Shown piece by piece: positions 11,500 to 23,815 of a DNA stretch of 64,000 bases. This DNA is from Thunnus maccoyii (lineage: Eukaryota; Chordata; Actinopteri; Scombriformes; Scombridae), in the NCBI RefSeq assembly GCF_910596095.1, contig NC_056544.1:4557655-4621654 (forward strand), given 5' to 3'. The translations under genes were made by a program, and so were the position numbers. Positions within the stretch are counted from its first letter, which is position 1; every line of letters starts with the position of its first letter. A model generated the notes under the pieces. It did no database searches, was not told where the DNA came from, and saw only the letters and a list, made by a program, of their open reading frames with translations.

Positions 11500-11770
11500 C
11501 ATGAATATCTAAACCTTAAACCTGCAGTGCGGACCTTTTACATATAGATGAACATCTGTTACATTCAAGCCCTTACCAAACGAGTTCACACAATGCTGAT
11601 TAAGCTTATCACCACCAGATAAATCTCTACGTATTTCACAGTATAGAGATTTTAACCTGGTGTCGGGTTTGATATTCCAGCGCTGGCTGGATGAATGCAT
11701 ACTGCACATGCTCTATGGGCAGAACATGGGCCCTAGTAACTTCCACTGGCTCTCTGCTAACTTGAATGGG
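11500..11770. repeat. Dispersed repeat, copy related to 18600-18900
   Basis: Shares acattcaagcccttrccaaa, gagttcacacaatgctgatt and aagcytatcaccaccagrta with 18640-18740 in the same orientation. Similarity continues, more loosely, through the 'atttcrcagtata' and 'cgcgctggc/agcgctggc' segments. It is non-coding. The start 'aaacctgcagtgcggacctt' at this copy and 'aaagctggagtgtgggactt' at the other look like homologous termini of a MITE. Confidence 0.65.
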
Positions 11771-12094
11771 GAAAAAATTATTTAACTTAGCGGCTGCTTC
11801 TAGACTTTCCAAATGTTATTGGACTGAATAGATCAAATTCTGATAGTGAAACAAATCATTTCACAGGAGTTGTGTGACGCTAAAACCATTTATCCACCGT
11901 TTTACAGCCCAACAGTAGCAACGGAGTATGCTACTGCAGAGCCTATGATGCAAGCACATGCCAACAGTGTTTTTGTAATTACTCTCACTGCCAGAAGGGA
12001 GACAAAGGTCAGCACTACAGCTTTAAATTCATAATGATATATTATATAAAATATTCAGTATATTTTGTAATGTTTTCACAGACTTTTCACAGAC
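11771..12094. other. Intergenic, nothing recognised
   Basis: Short ORF only, no splice-bordered coding sequence and no recognisable repeat. Confidence 0.4.
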
Positions 12095-12408
12095 TTGATA
12101 TTTTTAAACATTAACAACTGTTTCCTCGAGCTAGATACTAGAAGAGCTTGACTTGAACCAGTGGTGTTAACAATATCTACCATTTTATAATCTATTCTCT
12201 CTCCTCACTCTACTGGGAATATCTGTGGGAATGTGGGAACTGCTGTGGCTGTGGAAACACTCATGACATTTTTATATTCAGAAATGATCAGGTCAACATT
12301 GTGTAGCAATGGAAACTAATATTTGTTCATGGCCAAATTGTCAGTGGTGCCTTTTTGGAGTTGCAATGCCAGGTCTAGTCAGTCTTGTCACTTAACTTCC
12401 CCTGATTA
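12095..12408 (+). repeat. Recent direct duplication, copy 1
   Basis: It pairs with 13445-13789 at a constant offset of 1350 bases for 296 bases with no indels and about ten mismatches counted by eye. The match resumes for another 17 bases after a ~32-base insertion in copy 2. Neither copy is coding. Confidence 0.9.
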
Positions 12409-13444
12409 GTAATGTTTTCAAAAACGTATTTTCAATCACACCATAGCTGTTGTCTGAGTGTTGTCATTTCATTATTGTTTGTGCAGTCTGGCTAAAGACA
12501 AATTGAAACCCTCTTTCTGAAAAAAAGCATCTTTCTGTTGGACAATTATATGGTTCCACATAGGGTTTGAAACAAACCTCCCTGCTTCTTTCCCTCAGTA
12601 TATTTTGTAGGGGCAGCTGGATGACCGTTGATGAAAATCTGTGGACCTATCCTAATTGTACCTACAATTCCTTATTTTTTCTTTTTCTTTTTCCCCCCGA
12701 AAAAGACTATGCTTGGGTACTGTATGATCGTAACATTGAATAGCTTGTTATGCTAAATGTGATGCATATTATTTCCCTTTCTAGAATTTTTATCCAATAT
12801 CTTTAAAACAACAAAAACAAAATTTGTGTCAATTTTAAGGTAAAACTTGAGCTTGTTTTGGCTAACCATAACACAAAAAATGTCAGAAATTACTATTTTT
12901 GGTTTAATGATGACCCAATAGAAAGATTAAAATAAAAAAAAAGTGGTTATGACCCAATTGAATTTAAATATGAGATTGTTACTTGGTCAAAATAATCAAA
13001 TATTAGTATGGCTGAATAAAATATAATAATAGATAAAACACTGGGTCAATACAACTCATTGTTTTGGGTGTGATTGATGACCCGATGGTGAAGTTTGACA
13101 TGTAAAGAGCAGGGGGCTGGGTTAGTCTGCAGTGATATTCAAGGAATTAGGGAGAAGTTTAAGATTACTGGCAGAAATCAGAAATTTATGGGTGACGCAA
13201 ATAGTAAAAAATAAATGTGTAAAATATGTAAATGGGCACTCATTATGGCTAGTTTGGTGAAGCAGATTAAATATTCAATATGATTAAGTTTTTAAACACA
13301 GCTTGTGGGTTGGAGATGCTGTCAAACCATTTTTTCTCAGTAATTTAAACTCCAGCTGCTTCGGTGCTAAAGGTCAGAAATAAAAACCGAATTCCATCTG
13401 GTTAAAAATGTATGTGTTTTTCTTGTGTGCAAGGACTGTCTCAA
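12409..13444. other. Spacer between the duplicated blocks
   Basis: AT-rich, no gene. Around 12910-13090 several 'gacccaa/ttgggtc'-type words occur (gatgacccaatag, tatgacccaattg, actgggtcaatac). This pattern is seen in some fish MITEs, but no clear inverted repeat can be drawn. Confidence 0.35.
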
Positions 13445-13789
13445 TTGATATTTTTAAACATTAACAACTGTTTCCCCGAGCAAGAGACCAGAAGAGTTTG
13501 ACTTGAACCAGTGGTGTTAACAATATCTACCATTTTATAATCTATTCTCTCTCCTCACTCTACTGGGAATATCTGTGGGAATGTGGGAACTGCTGTGGCT
13601 GTGGAAACACTCATGACATTTTTATATTCAGAAATGATCAGGTCAACATTGTGTAGCAATGGAAACTAATATTTGTTCATGGCCAAATTGTCTCTAGTAC
13701 CTTTTTGGAGTTGCAATGCCAGGTCTAGTCAGTCTTGTCACATACTGCACTTAAAATATATAATCCTGCTAGTTAACTTCCCCTGATTA
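13445..13789 (+). repeat. Recent direct duplication, copy 2
   Basis: The partner of 12095-12408. A ~32-base insertion at 13741-13772 (catactgcac...cctgctag) separates the long match from its terminal ttaacttcccctgatta. Confidence 0.9.
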
Positions 13790-16700
13790 ACAACAAATAC
13801 TGCAGCAACTACTAGAGATGAATGATAACTGTTGTCTCAGTATTTCATAAATGGGAGTTTATGCACATTAGTATATGGGCTAATGATGGGTATGTGCCAG
13901 GGTATTGTGACCAAATCATAAAACAATAGCCTTTTTAAATGATCAACACCCCAGCTACTCTATTTGTAGTGGCAATTACAGCCCAATAGAATATTGTGTT
14001 TGCCTGATGATTTCTGATGCTGTCTCATGTGATGACAGAGACAAAGACTGAGTCAAATCCTCAGAGGCACAGGAAGTGACATGTATGGAAATGTCCCTTG
14101 GTTTCTTTGTAAAAGAGGAAACACTGTCCATGAGAATGTTGTCACTGTATTTTGCACCAGTGACAATTTAATATTGTCCACAAAGCAGAGGTGGAAATAT
14201 CTCGACTTCCTTGTATGGGGTCATGTTTCCAAGATGCTGGATCCTATATGTACCATAATGTAATATGATAGTATCTTGGGCTCTCCCTGCTGGATAAATG
14301 TCAACCTCCTTGAAACTCCACACCTCCAGTTGTTAACACAGGTTTCTGTTCAATATTTGAAGACTTAAGCCTAAACTGAGATAACTCCGGTGACTGCACC
14401 AGTGTTATTTTGTCAGACTTCAGAGAAGATATGTTACAACACAGACATACAAGTTCATGTGTAAAATTGAAAGGGTGCCCATTTAACTAAGGCTGGAACA
14501 CTCACCTGGCAAAGGCCCTACAAGCTCCAGGCTTATTGTGTGTCAACTGGTTTGTGCTAATTTCATTGAGTGGCACCATTAATGCACAGTTTCAACTAAA
14601 ATAATGGCCTTAATACATAGTTATCTCATTATCATAGCACCTAAAGTTGAGGCCCCATTTTGAGGAGGGTCCTTCTGTAAAATTCCAGTTTTGAGACTTT
14701 CATTATTTCAGTTTTGTGCTTATATAGTATGTTGCCTATTCCTATAATTATGTTATGTTTAATCAAATTACCACACAGCTGGGTCCAGGTATTATTGCAG
14801 TTTGGAAAAACTGTACAGAATGGGAGAAATGGTTAATTAATAGGGCCCCAGCAGCTCATTTTTACCCTGGGGCCCCTAGCAGGTTAATCCAGTCATGACT
14901 TTATAAAATACTGTACTACTTGAATATTAGAGCATTATATAGCAAAAACATTCAGTCATTTTACAGTGAAATGCTTTAGATAAACAGCATAAAATGAACT
15001 ATATAGATATATATTACCTTACAATTTTGAGATTACCTCAACTACCATTTTGTACAAAGCAATCATTACTTGTTGCACTTTATTCCAAAACAGACATCTA
15101 CACAATAGCTAAGAAAACTCCATCCACTGACGAATTTTCCATGAAATATGGTTGAAAAATCCAAAAAGGATAGTGAGTGGACCTATAGTTGAGATTTTTT
15201 TGTCATAAAACATGTATACATGAATAGGCTACGTCCTCAACACATCAATGTGTTTGTGCTACACTGTGACTAAATACTGGGGACAGCCAAAGTAATTTGG
15301 CATATCAGGTAGAAGTTCTTTATTAACGTTTAAAACATTAAGTGCTTGGTTCCATTATGGTCATGATTTCGGCAGTGTGCACCCCAGCTGCAAATCACTT
15401 TTACGATTGATTAATAGGCATATAAGTCATCTTTTATTCCTTCCATCCTCGAAACCGCCAAAAGCATTTTAGCAATAAGGTCATTTGGTTTCATGGTAAG
15501 TTAATGGACCAAAAACGATCTCACACTTGAGCCATTAGGAAACTCTGTCGAGAGTTCAGAACATCTTTTTGTCCTACTGTAAGTCATGAGGATAAAATTG
15601 ATGGACACTGATACACAAAAGTGCTAAGTACAAATCAAATAAGTTCAGAGGAGGAAGAAGATTAAAATGAACAGTTTTAGGGAAATCAGTCTTATCCCAA
15701 TCTAACAAGAATTATGAGATACCATAACGACACCATAGCCAGTCTTGAAACTCAAAGCATTGATGTCTTTAAGATCACTGAGCCAACTCACACTACGAGA
15801 TTACGAATAGGGGATGGTTCTAGAGTTTTAATCCCTTGATCAATGAACCATTAACACCCCGGTTATACACTCTAATAACAGCAAACATTTTCTACCAAAT
15901 GAGTGTCTAAAGTAAAGGCATGTTGCATTGTCTGAAGTCATGCCTGATATATCATTTCAAAACAATTTCCAGAACCTGGCCTACTTATCGCAGTCCATCT
16001 CTGTGATGTCCTCCCTCTGTTCCAATCTTATCTGTCAAGCTAATGTGCTTCACTCCTAAAGGGGCATGGATTCTTCAGCTTGAGAGACCAGGCTCAAGTT
16101 TGCAGGATCAAATGTCCTTTAAAGAGGAGAGCTTTATTTAACAACCATTTGTAATATAAGGACTCTCTGTGTAGCGGAGGGTAAACCATCACTATGTAGG
16201 TGTATAATTAACATTTGGTACAAGGATCTAGGTCTGTGCCCCTCAGTACAACTAGTCTCCCTACTTACAACTGTTAGTATGTTGCTGGCCATCTGGCTTA
16301 ATTCCCTAATCAGTGTGTGATTATAAAGATATGATAAGGTGGGCTTCTTGATTTCTCTGTAACAGTGGCTACCTGAGGCGCTATGTGACAGATGCTAGCA
16401 CAGCCCCGCCCTTCACATATCTAGCCAGGTAGGTGAGATGCCCCTACTCCAAAGTAGTTTTAACCCAGTGACATTAAATAACAACAACGTGGAAGAAACA
16501 AACATTTTTAAAATTTTTGTTCATTATATGTTCTGTCAGTTTTGGTTTGGAGAAGTTGGATGCTATTCCCAAAGGAAAATACCACACAAAAACAAATTCA
16601 GGGTTTTCTTTCTACACCCAAAACCTTAGGATTTTCTTCACAACAGGTATAACTCAAATAAATACTGAGTTCACTCCCAGTGAATTTGGATAATTCACAG

Positions 16701-17218
16701 TCAAAACAAATTAAAATATCACAACCTTGTTTCTTGTTTAGTTTAACAGGACAATGTATACTAGACCCTCTTATAATAACAACAATACTCTACACTTGAA
16801 CCCTAAACCACATTCACTTTCAAATTGAACATTCACATTTTGACAGACTATTCAAAACTCCTCAGTTGTACAGTTTGTCCATAATGGATTAGTCCAAACG
16901 TTTCACATTTACTTGCTCCAGTCGTACTGCTTCGAGTCCGTAGACGGCAGTCCAAAAGTCTATGCGTTAAGCTGAACCCACTATGTTAGCTGGAGTAGAA
17001 CAGTCTTGACCATGGTTACATTCCTCCATCATGTTCCTCATACAGTTCAAAAAGAGACAGAATGTGAAACCATACCACGCCTCTGGTGTGAGGAGGTGAA
17101 TAACATCCAAATACCAGACTGTTGAAGGCAGATGACTCACAACAAAGTACAACAGAGTGAACCAGGCTGGATTGCTTAGAAGGTGTCTGGATGGCAGGGA
17201 GCTAATCCTCATTAGTCC
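13790..17218. other. Long intergenic AT-rich stretch
   Basis: No transposase, LINE or exon signature on either strand. The minus ORF at 16967-17212 (hydrophobic, WFTLLYFVVSHLP...) directly follows the possible exon at 17219-17316. It could be 3'UTR or chance. It has no known domain. Confidence 0.4.
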
Positions 17219-17316
17219 TCACTTGACTTGGTCCCTCCAGGCTGGGTAGACAGAGTTTATGATGACGTGAAGTTTCTTCAATCTCGATTGGAAATCAGCA
17301 GTCACTTTCAGTTCTT
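17219..17316 (-). CDS. Possible terminal exon of the unidentified gene
   Basis: After an acceptor-like cttcag at 17317 the minus strand reads ELKVTADFQSRLKKLHVII then NSVYPAWRDQVK and a stop at 17219-17221. The codon content looks protein-like, but its phase does not match either donor of the exon at 17506-17724. Either an exon is missing, the splice differs, or this frame is fortuitous. Confidence 0.3.
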
Positions 17317-17505
17317 CTGAAGCTTATCTAGCAACTGAATATTTGTTAATAATACCAACAATATCATGTCGCCTTTAACTTTAATTCGCCTTTTTCACGT
17401 GGTTGTGTCCAGACATGTCAGAGGCCACACAAAGCTACTAAACATCTAGCTCACACATTGATTTACTGAGCAAACAAACTAACAACCAAACAGATGTTAA
17501 CTTAC

Positions 17506-17724
17506 ATGTGGCTCACCGTTTCATAATCAGTCTTCTTTTGCAGTGTGGATAGTTTCCTGGCTATTGACTGTGCTACTGCCAGATGAACAGAGATTTTTTT
17601 CTGTTTTTCTTCTTCTTTCCACTGCTTCGTTTTTTGTTTAGCCTGCCTTAGTGCGTTAACCACCAACCCTGACAGGCCACCCTGGATACTCAATCCTAAC
17701 ATCTGATAGGGCAACAGTTTGGTG
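17506..17724 (-). CDS. Unidentified internal exon with good splice borders
   Basis: On the minus strand a pyrimidine-rich acceptor (tttctcacttcag) precedes an open frame. It contains LLPYQMLGLSIQGGLSGLV, then a basic, helical segment (RQAKQKTKQWKEEEKQKK) and ISVHLAVAQSIARKLSTLQK. Two donors are possible: after ...TDYET at 17517 (gtgagc) or at 17506 (gtaagt). The shape is a hydrophobic helix followed by a charged coiled coil, suggesting a small membrane or mitochondrial protein. I do not recognise the family. Using the 17517 donor and an acceptor at about 17337 would add LLDKLQKN then a stop. A different frame at 17219-17316 gives another plausible ending. Confidence 0.5.
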
Positions 17725-18599
17725 CTGAAGTGAGAAAATGAATATATAGTTATGATGAAATGATTTGTATCCCTTGTATTTGTATCACTTTTATCTTAAC
17801 CTCCTTTATCTAGCATTAGGAGGCCTGTAGTGGTAAATAAAAACCCTGCTTCAGCTATTTTGTTGTGGCTGTGAGGCCTAATGGATGGATAGATGGATCA
17901 GTATCTATCATAAAAAGAAATTCAATTCTCACACCATCTGTATGGTCTATAATGTAGATTAATGTTTGGAATATAACACAACAGCAGAACTGACTTATGG
18001 GAAATTAATTTGCTCAAATTTAATGCCAAATCAAGACAACAGTTTGACTTATGGATGAATCAGCATTTTGTGTTTCATAATAACTGAAACTACCTGTCAA
18101 TTTTAGTGCTGCGTTTACAGCAGTTACTGAGGTCAACAGTGTTTTAACAGCTTAAGAAAACATCATGTTAAGCAGTTGTTGTGTAGTGTTAGTGCCTGTA
18201 TTCAAAGATCTGTAAATCCTTTTATAGCAGGTTTCAACTTGTGCTTTGAGTTTTGTTTGTTGGGATGTCCTTGTGTACATTTGGATAACAGATTGTGCCT
18301 TTGAAAATATTTATCAGAACAGTCACTCATCTAGATACAGGTGTAAGTTACCAGTTTTGTCTGCCTCCTGCTTCAATTTCTTCATGTCTCTCCATCATCT
18401 GACTCCTGGATTGCTTCTATGCGTTTCTCTTTCTTCCTTAAACTGTTGCACCTTCTTTACTTTCTCCTTGTTTTACTTTCAACACCATTACATCCTGCAA
18501 TTCTTCCTAGCTTCTGTCTCTTCTCTCCTAATTCCGCCACTCACTCTCTGGAAACAAAAATAGCCTTCCTTTTAAAAATCTCAGTGAGCATGAAGCGGA
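17725..18599. other. Intergenic or intron
   Basis: No further exon of the 17.6-kb gene could be found upstream on the minus strand. The plus ORFs at 18246-18631 are pyrimidine-rich chance ORFs. Confidence 0.35.
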
Positions 18600-18900
18600 A
18601 CTTTAAAGCTGGAGTGTGGGACTTCATATAAATAAATGAACATCCATTACATTCAAGCCCTTGCCAAATGAGTTCACACAATGCTGATTAAGCCTATCAC
18701 CACCAGGTAAATCTCTCTGTATTTCGCAGTATACCACAGTTTTTAAATATGGTGTCTGTGATGACATTCCCGCGCTGGCGCACCGGTAGTGATGCATTTT
18801 ATATCAACCAGCAATGACTGGTTTGTCAGAGCTGAAGGGCACCAATAGAGCATCATCATCAAATGGGCAGTCGTTTCCAGCAGATTATCTTATAATGTGC
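18600..18900. repeat. Dispersed repeat, copy related to 11500-11770
   Basis: The same family as the block at 11500, in the same orientation, with the core gagttcacacaatgctgatt shared exactly. This copy keeps a more typical GC-rich tail (cccgcgctggcgcaccggta). Non-coding. Confidence 0.65.
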
Positions 18901-20601
18901 ATGCAGCCTGAAAGATCATTACGTGAAGCAACTCTATCAAGTGTTCAATTTGTTTGAGGCTTGAGTTCAATTTGTTCACTCAGTCAGATGAACATTTGAA
19001 ATCCACAAGAGTCCACTTGAGAACTATTCAAGCTGCTCTAACTGACTATGCAAATCCACACCTGAACTTTTATCCAACCAAGGTGGCTCTAAAGGAACAA
19101 GCAAGCACTGAAAGTAGAAAAGGTGCAGAGCCCACCCACATCAGCATCATACAGTGGAATAAGACTAGGTCAAATACCTTGTGTACAGTCAAAAAAATGA
19201 TATCACCTCTAACTTGATGCTTTTTGTCCATGTGACTTGGTGCTAGATGCTTACTGAGTTTATTAATTTGGTTTTGTATGTTTTTCTGTGTGATTATGTG
19301 TGCATATCAGATGACTAGACTGGTCCAGTTGTTACACCACACTAGCCTGAGTCAGGCATTGTTTTCCAAGCCACTATCCCTGATCGGACCAACGCAGCCA
19401 TCAAGAGGGAATGTGACCAGGAGAATAGCCTGCTGAACCTTCCAAGATGGACACCTTGCGTCTTTTTATTTATTTTTTATTTTTGTTTGGTTTGTTTCCT
19501 TTCATACTTTCCCACATTGTCTACTCTCTACTGTCTCTATCTAGAAACTACAGCATTGCTTATCTATAGTGTTGTGTTTACATTTGTTATTTCGGTTTGT
19601 TGTTTTGATTATTGTCCAACCCCCACCCCCCTCTCTCTTTTCTGCTACACCTGCAGCTTGTGTGTGATTGAATTCTGTCCAGGTTGCTATTGCATACTGG
19701 TGGGATGTGTATCACACATGGATGCTAGGAGGATCACTAACACTTTACTCTCTTGTCTCCTACTCCTGTTTACATAGTGAGGGTCTAGTCATTCTGAAAG
19801 TGAGGCCCAGTAATGAAAACTCATTTGAACATAGCATCTTTTAATCTTTCTATCTGCACTTCTGATCTATGCTGAAGTTTGCAAGATTTGAGTGAGTTTC
19901 CCCTCACATTACTACACTACAGCTCTGATATGGATTTTTAGTATTTTTAGTAACACAAACTTGATCCATTTAACATCATTTTCTCTTTTAACTTGGAAAT
20001 TCATGACACATGCATTAATGCTTTCTGTCATTATTTGTTTTGAAAAGTGTTCAGGAAACCTGTTGCATTAAACAAATGGTAATTCATGTTCAGAGCCTCC
20101 AGCTATAGTGAGCTGAATTTGTAGTTATTTTGTCTCTTATAAGTCTTAATTTAGCCCTCTTGTTGTTCTTTTCTGTATCTGATGTTGTGTGTGCTATTAG
20201 TGATTCAGCCATTGAGGTTGTCTTGTGTTGCACACCTTTCCTACACTGCGAAACGATCGCCCCCCCAACCCGCCCCCCTCCGCATGCTTGATAATGTATG
20301 GCTCATGACCAATATGTTTCCAGTACAGGTGACCCATGCATTGTTTGTGAAAAAAGTTAAGGTTTTTGCAGTTTATTGACAATAATAACTGAGATTGATT
20401 GAGAAGAATAATTTTATAAAAAAACAAAGTAAGGGTGCTTGGTCTCCAGTATACCATGGGTAGACAGTAGAACATATGTAGGCTGTATGGGGATGTGTCT
20501 GCTCTCTTTCTCTCTAGAATACAGTGGAATAATTGTGCGGACATAGTAGAGACAGAGAAGAGTCCCTCTATTGCTTTCACTAGTATCTGCTTCTGTTCTG
20601 C
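18901..20601. other. Intergenic, upstream of the SREK1-like exons
   Basis: No gene signature. 20260-20290 is a short C-rich patch. The long minus ORF at 20197-20634 overlaps the SREK1-like exon antisense and lacks any domain, so I do not call it. A (TG)n tract lies at 20779-20802, in the following intron. Confidence 0.4.
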
Positions 20602-22029
20602 AGGGAAGATCCCAGAAGACGCCACTGTTGGCACCTGCCACCCCAGTGCCCAGTCTGAATCCTGGCCGGGGACTGCTACCTATTCCTACTCTAGCTCCAC
20701 TTCAGAATGTGAGTCAGCATTTTGCAGTTCTCTTGTATTCTTGTCTGTCATGCAACTTAAACATAACATGAATATGTATGTGTGTGTGTGTGTGTGTGTG
20801 TGCGTGCGTGCATGCATTTCACACATGTAGCTGAACCTTCCCATAGTGAATCGGATATCAACTAGTCTCGACCCCACAGCATCAGCACACTCTCAGTCCC
20901 CCCTCATGGGAAATGTAGATCCCTCAAAAATCGATGAGATCAGTAGGACTGTCTACGTCGGCAACTTGAACTCACAGGTAATTTAATCAAATCTGTATCT
21001 GATATACTGTTAGGACTGTGTTCACACGTCACCTTTAGTCTTCTGCAACAGTAAACTAAATATCTTTGGGTTATGGACTGTTATTTGGGACAAAAGAAGA
21101 CATTTGAGGATGCCATCTTGGGCTTTGGGAAACAGTGATCAATATTTTTCACCATTTTCTGGCATTTTATTGACCAAACAATTAATCAAGAAAATAACTA
21201 ACAGATAAGATAACTTTTATTGTCACTGATTTAATAGACCAAATTATTAATCAAGAAAATAATTGTTAGTTGGAGCCCTATTCTTGGGGATTCAAAAGCC
21301 TAACTGAACAAATTAGCAAAATTCATCTGCTGATCATGGCAACTGTCAACACAGCTGCCTACTATGGTTGAAAAGAATGCTGGTGAGCATGACCCAAAAC
21401 TTTGTTATCCATTGTTGATGTAACCTCAACAACATCTTAATTTGACAGCAACCATTTTTCCATTCATATTGCAGTGCAAGATGCCTCATTTCACTCCTTT
21501 CTTTCAAGCTGTCTATCATTATTCATGACAAATAAGGATAAAATACAGTCTCAGCTAGTAATGCTCATTGCCAGATATTTGTTCATCAAGTGTTTATGAC
21601 CACAAGAGAAGATAAATAAAGCCTGTCAAGTGCAGAATGACTCGTTTTCAGTTACTGGAATGAACTTTTCCATCTGGGACCATGTGGTGTTGATGATGTG
21701 GGATAACAGGTCACTACAACTCTGAATGAGTTAACTTTCAACCAAATTAATTCAAGAAACAAAGCTTTTACATTCTGTACTTTGCAAACTTGTTGCCAGT
21801 GAGTTTAGGTTCATCTCTGTTTCCACAGACCACCACTGCAGAGCAGCTGTTGGAGTTCTTCAAGCAGGTGGGAGATATAAAGTTTGTGCACACGGCTGGA
21901 GATGAGACTCAGCTTACATGTTTCGCCTTCGTAGAGTTTGTTGAGCAAGACTCCAGTCGCCAGTTCCTGAGGGAACCACAAGAGGCGCTCTCAATCCAGA
22001 GACAAGAGACACAACCGTAGTCACTCTAG
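20602..22029 (+). pseudogene. srek1: SREK1 (SFRS12) partial copy: N-terminal and RRM exons joined to an RS-domain piece
   Basis: SREK1 is a nuclear SR-related splicing regulator with an N-terminal RRM and a Lys/Arg/Ser/Glu-rich tail. Exon a (20602-20707, acceptor ctgttctgcag, donor gtgagt) encodes ...NPGRGLLPIPTLAPLQN. Exon b (20831-20977) encodes PLMGNVDPSKIDEISRTVYV and GNLNSQ, the start of RRM strand 1 (RNP2 VYVGNL). Exon c (21829-22029) encodes TTTAEQLLEFFKQVGDIKFV and, later, CFAFVEFVEQDS (RNP1 region). After that the RRM breaks off. In another frame the same exon reads HKRRSQSRDKRHNRSHSR, typical of the RS tail, and ends at a gtatgt donor. In the RRM frame a TAG follows at about 22018-22020. 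So an internal deletion has fused the RRM exon to an RS exon out of frame. Introns are retained, so this is not a processed copy. Confidence 0.85.
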
Positions 22030-22105
22030 GTATGTTGGGAATACACATAACAACAACATGGAGGATTTGTTTTTCTTTGAAACAAGACAAAATGCTGTTC
22101 AGTGC

Positions 22106-23140
22106 CTTGATTTGATTTGATTTGATTTATTGAACAGCTAAGTGTGCAGTATTCAGCATAAATGATGCAATGCGCCAGAGTTAGCTTGAAGCTAATTTAC
22201 ATCTGTAGTCCATTACAATCAAAACATACAACAGCACAACAACAAACAGTACAAAGCAAAAAAAAAAAAAAAAAACCCAAAACCCCCCCCCACAAAGAAC
22301 ACACCATACAAAATACAAAGCTACACACAACAGAACATCACATACACCCACAATGTCAATTAAAAATTAATAATGTAAACTAGGCTCAGTGGTCACACAG
22401 CTGATTCGTCTTTAGTTGATTTTTTAATTTGGCCTTGAATGTATTGATAGAACTACAGTTCTTCATATCATCAGGTAAGGAATTCCACTGAGTTGTGGCT
22501 TTCACAGAGAAAGCTGACTGCCCAAATGCAGTGCAACGAAATGGTATGATACAATCTTGTATAGAGGATATTCTGGAGGATCTAATAGAACTTACTGAGC
22601 GAGTGTACACAAAGTCACATAGTGGAGGAAGGTCCAAACCATTTACAATTTTATAAACTAGGCACAAATTTGAGAATAATCCAAAATTCTCAAAGCTCAC
22701 TAAATTGTATTTCTCCAGTACCCTACAGAGATGGAAATGCATTGGCTTTTTGTCCAGAGTTTTTAGAATTAGTTTGTGTAAAGACTCAAGAGGTTTTATG
22801 GCTGTTTCTCCAGCCTGCCCCCAACATGTGATGCAATAAGACATATGGGAAAGAATCATAGCATGCATAAATATCTTGACTGCGTCCAAAGAGAGACAGT
22901 TTCTAATATGTCTAAAATTTGCTAAGTTGTACTTTATGGTTTTAACTGTTTTTTAAACATGTTTCTTAAAGTTCAAATTTGGATCCAGTGTCACACCAAG
23001 ATATTTAAAATCAGTAACTATCTCAATTTTTTCACCTTTGATGAGAATATCAGCGTTAGAAGGTTGTACCATGGTTTTGTCTTGTTTACATTTAGACTCA
23101 GACATGATTGATGAAGCCAATGTGTGTAGCTCCATCTGTT
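22106..23140 (-). mobile_element. Non-LTR retrotransposon (LINE) 3' part, reverse transcriptase C-terminal region
   Basis: Minus-strand frames give KIEIVTDFKYLGVTLDPNL then NFKKHV and, after a break, MILSHMSYCITCWGQAG, KPLESLHKLILKTLDKKP, LPPLCDFVYTRS and WNSLPDDMKNCSSINTFK. This is the thumb and C-terminal segment that fish LINE proteins share (YLGV...L.F..H; SyCiTsWgqa; WNslP...sl..FK..Lk). The 3' end lies at 22106-22130 as a (TTGAT)n-like tail in plus orientation. The 5' remainder is missing. It is L2/CR1/Rex-like; the clade is not decided. Confidence 0.8.
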
Positions 23141-23509
23141 TTTGTGTAGTTTAACTCAAGTTACTGAAGTTCTGAAATAATTAACATATCACATCATTTA
23201 CTAATGTATTACCAAGAGGACATCTACTCTACTGCAGTGTCACTCTCTTATCTCTGCCCTTGGCGGTGGGGCTCTCCAGGTTCATATTGAGCACAGTGAC
23301 TGCCTGAATTTGGCTCCTGTTGTCTATATCTGGCACCATGAAAAATGATCTTACTTTCTTGTGAATCTTTTAAATAAACATGGTCTTGCGCACAACTTTG
23401 AATTTTTATCACTTTTCTTACCCCTAGTTGTTTCATATCCCTAATGGTTAATGCATGTACACGCACTGCTGCTTTTTCACAAAATAACTCATATTTTCTC
23501 TAAAAATGT

Positions 23510-23815
23510 GCTAAAGCCAGTTAATGTGTTGATATCAGGACAAGACAAAGAGTAAGTATCGGCTCAGGAGCCCTTGAAGGAAAACCAGGTCAGACTGTAC
23601 TGTCTCAATGACAAAAGGCAATTGTTTCCTAATGAGAAGTGCAACTTCTCTACTTCTAGTGGAATATAATGCAAAATACATCTGACCTACCCAGTCTTTT
23701 TTAAATTTATTATGCTACACCTTACTCAAACGGGTCTCCTGGAGTAAAGCAATATCTACTCTCTCTTTTTTAAGAAAGTTTAGTATTTTCTTCTTTTTGA
23801 TTGGATGATTGGCAC
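23510..23815 (-). mobile_element. L1-like LINE endonuclease fragment
   Basis: The minus strand reads NHPIKKKKILNFLKKERVDI, ALLQETRLSKV, KKDWVGQMYFALYSTRSREV and ALLIRKQLPFVIE. This is the N-terminal part of the apurinic endonuclease domain of L1-type elements. The LQET motif carries the catalytic Glu, and NPIKRRKVL... and DWVGQ are typical neighbours. One stop replaces a residue. The region at its 5' side is cut by the hAT end at 23815. Confidence 0.7.

Noticed and set aside
16967..17212. 81-codon hydrophobic minus ORF after the 17.2-kb possible exon
   Set aside because: No acceptor, no domain; probably 3'UTR or chance, so not listed as coding.
20197..20634. 145-codon minus-strand ORF
   Set aside because: It runs antisense through the SREK1-like exon, has no recognisable domain and no splice context; the plus-strand exon explains the sequence better.
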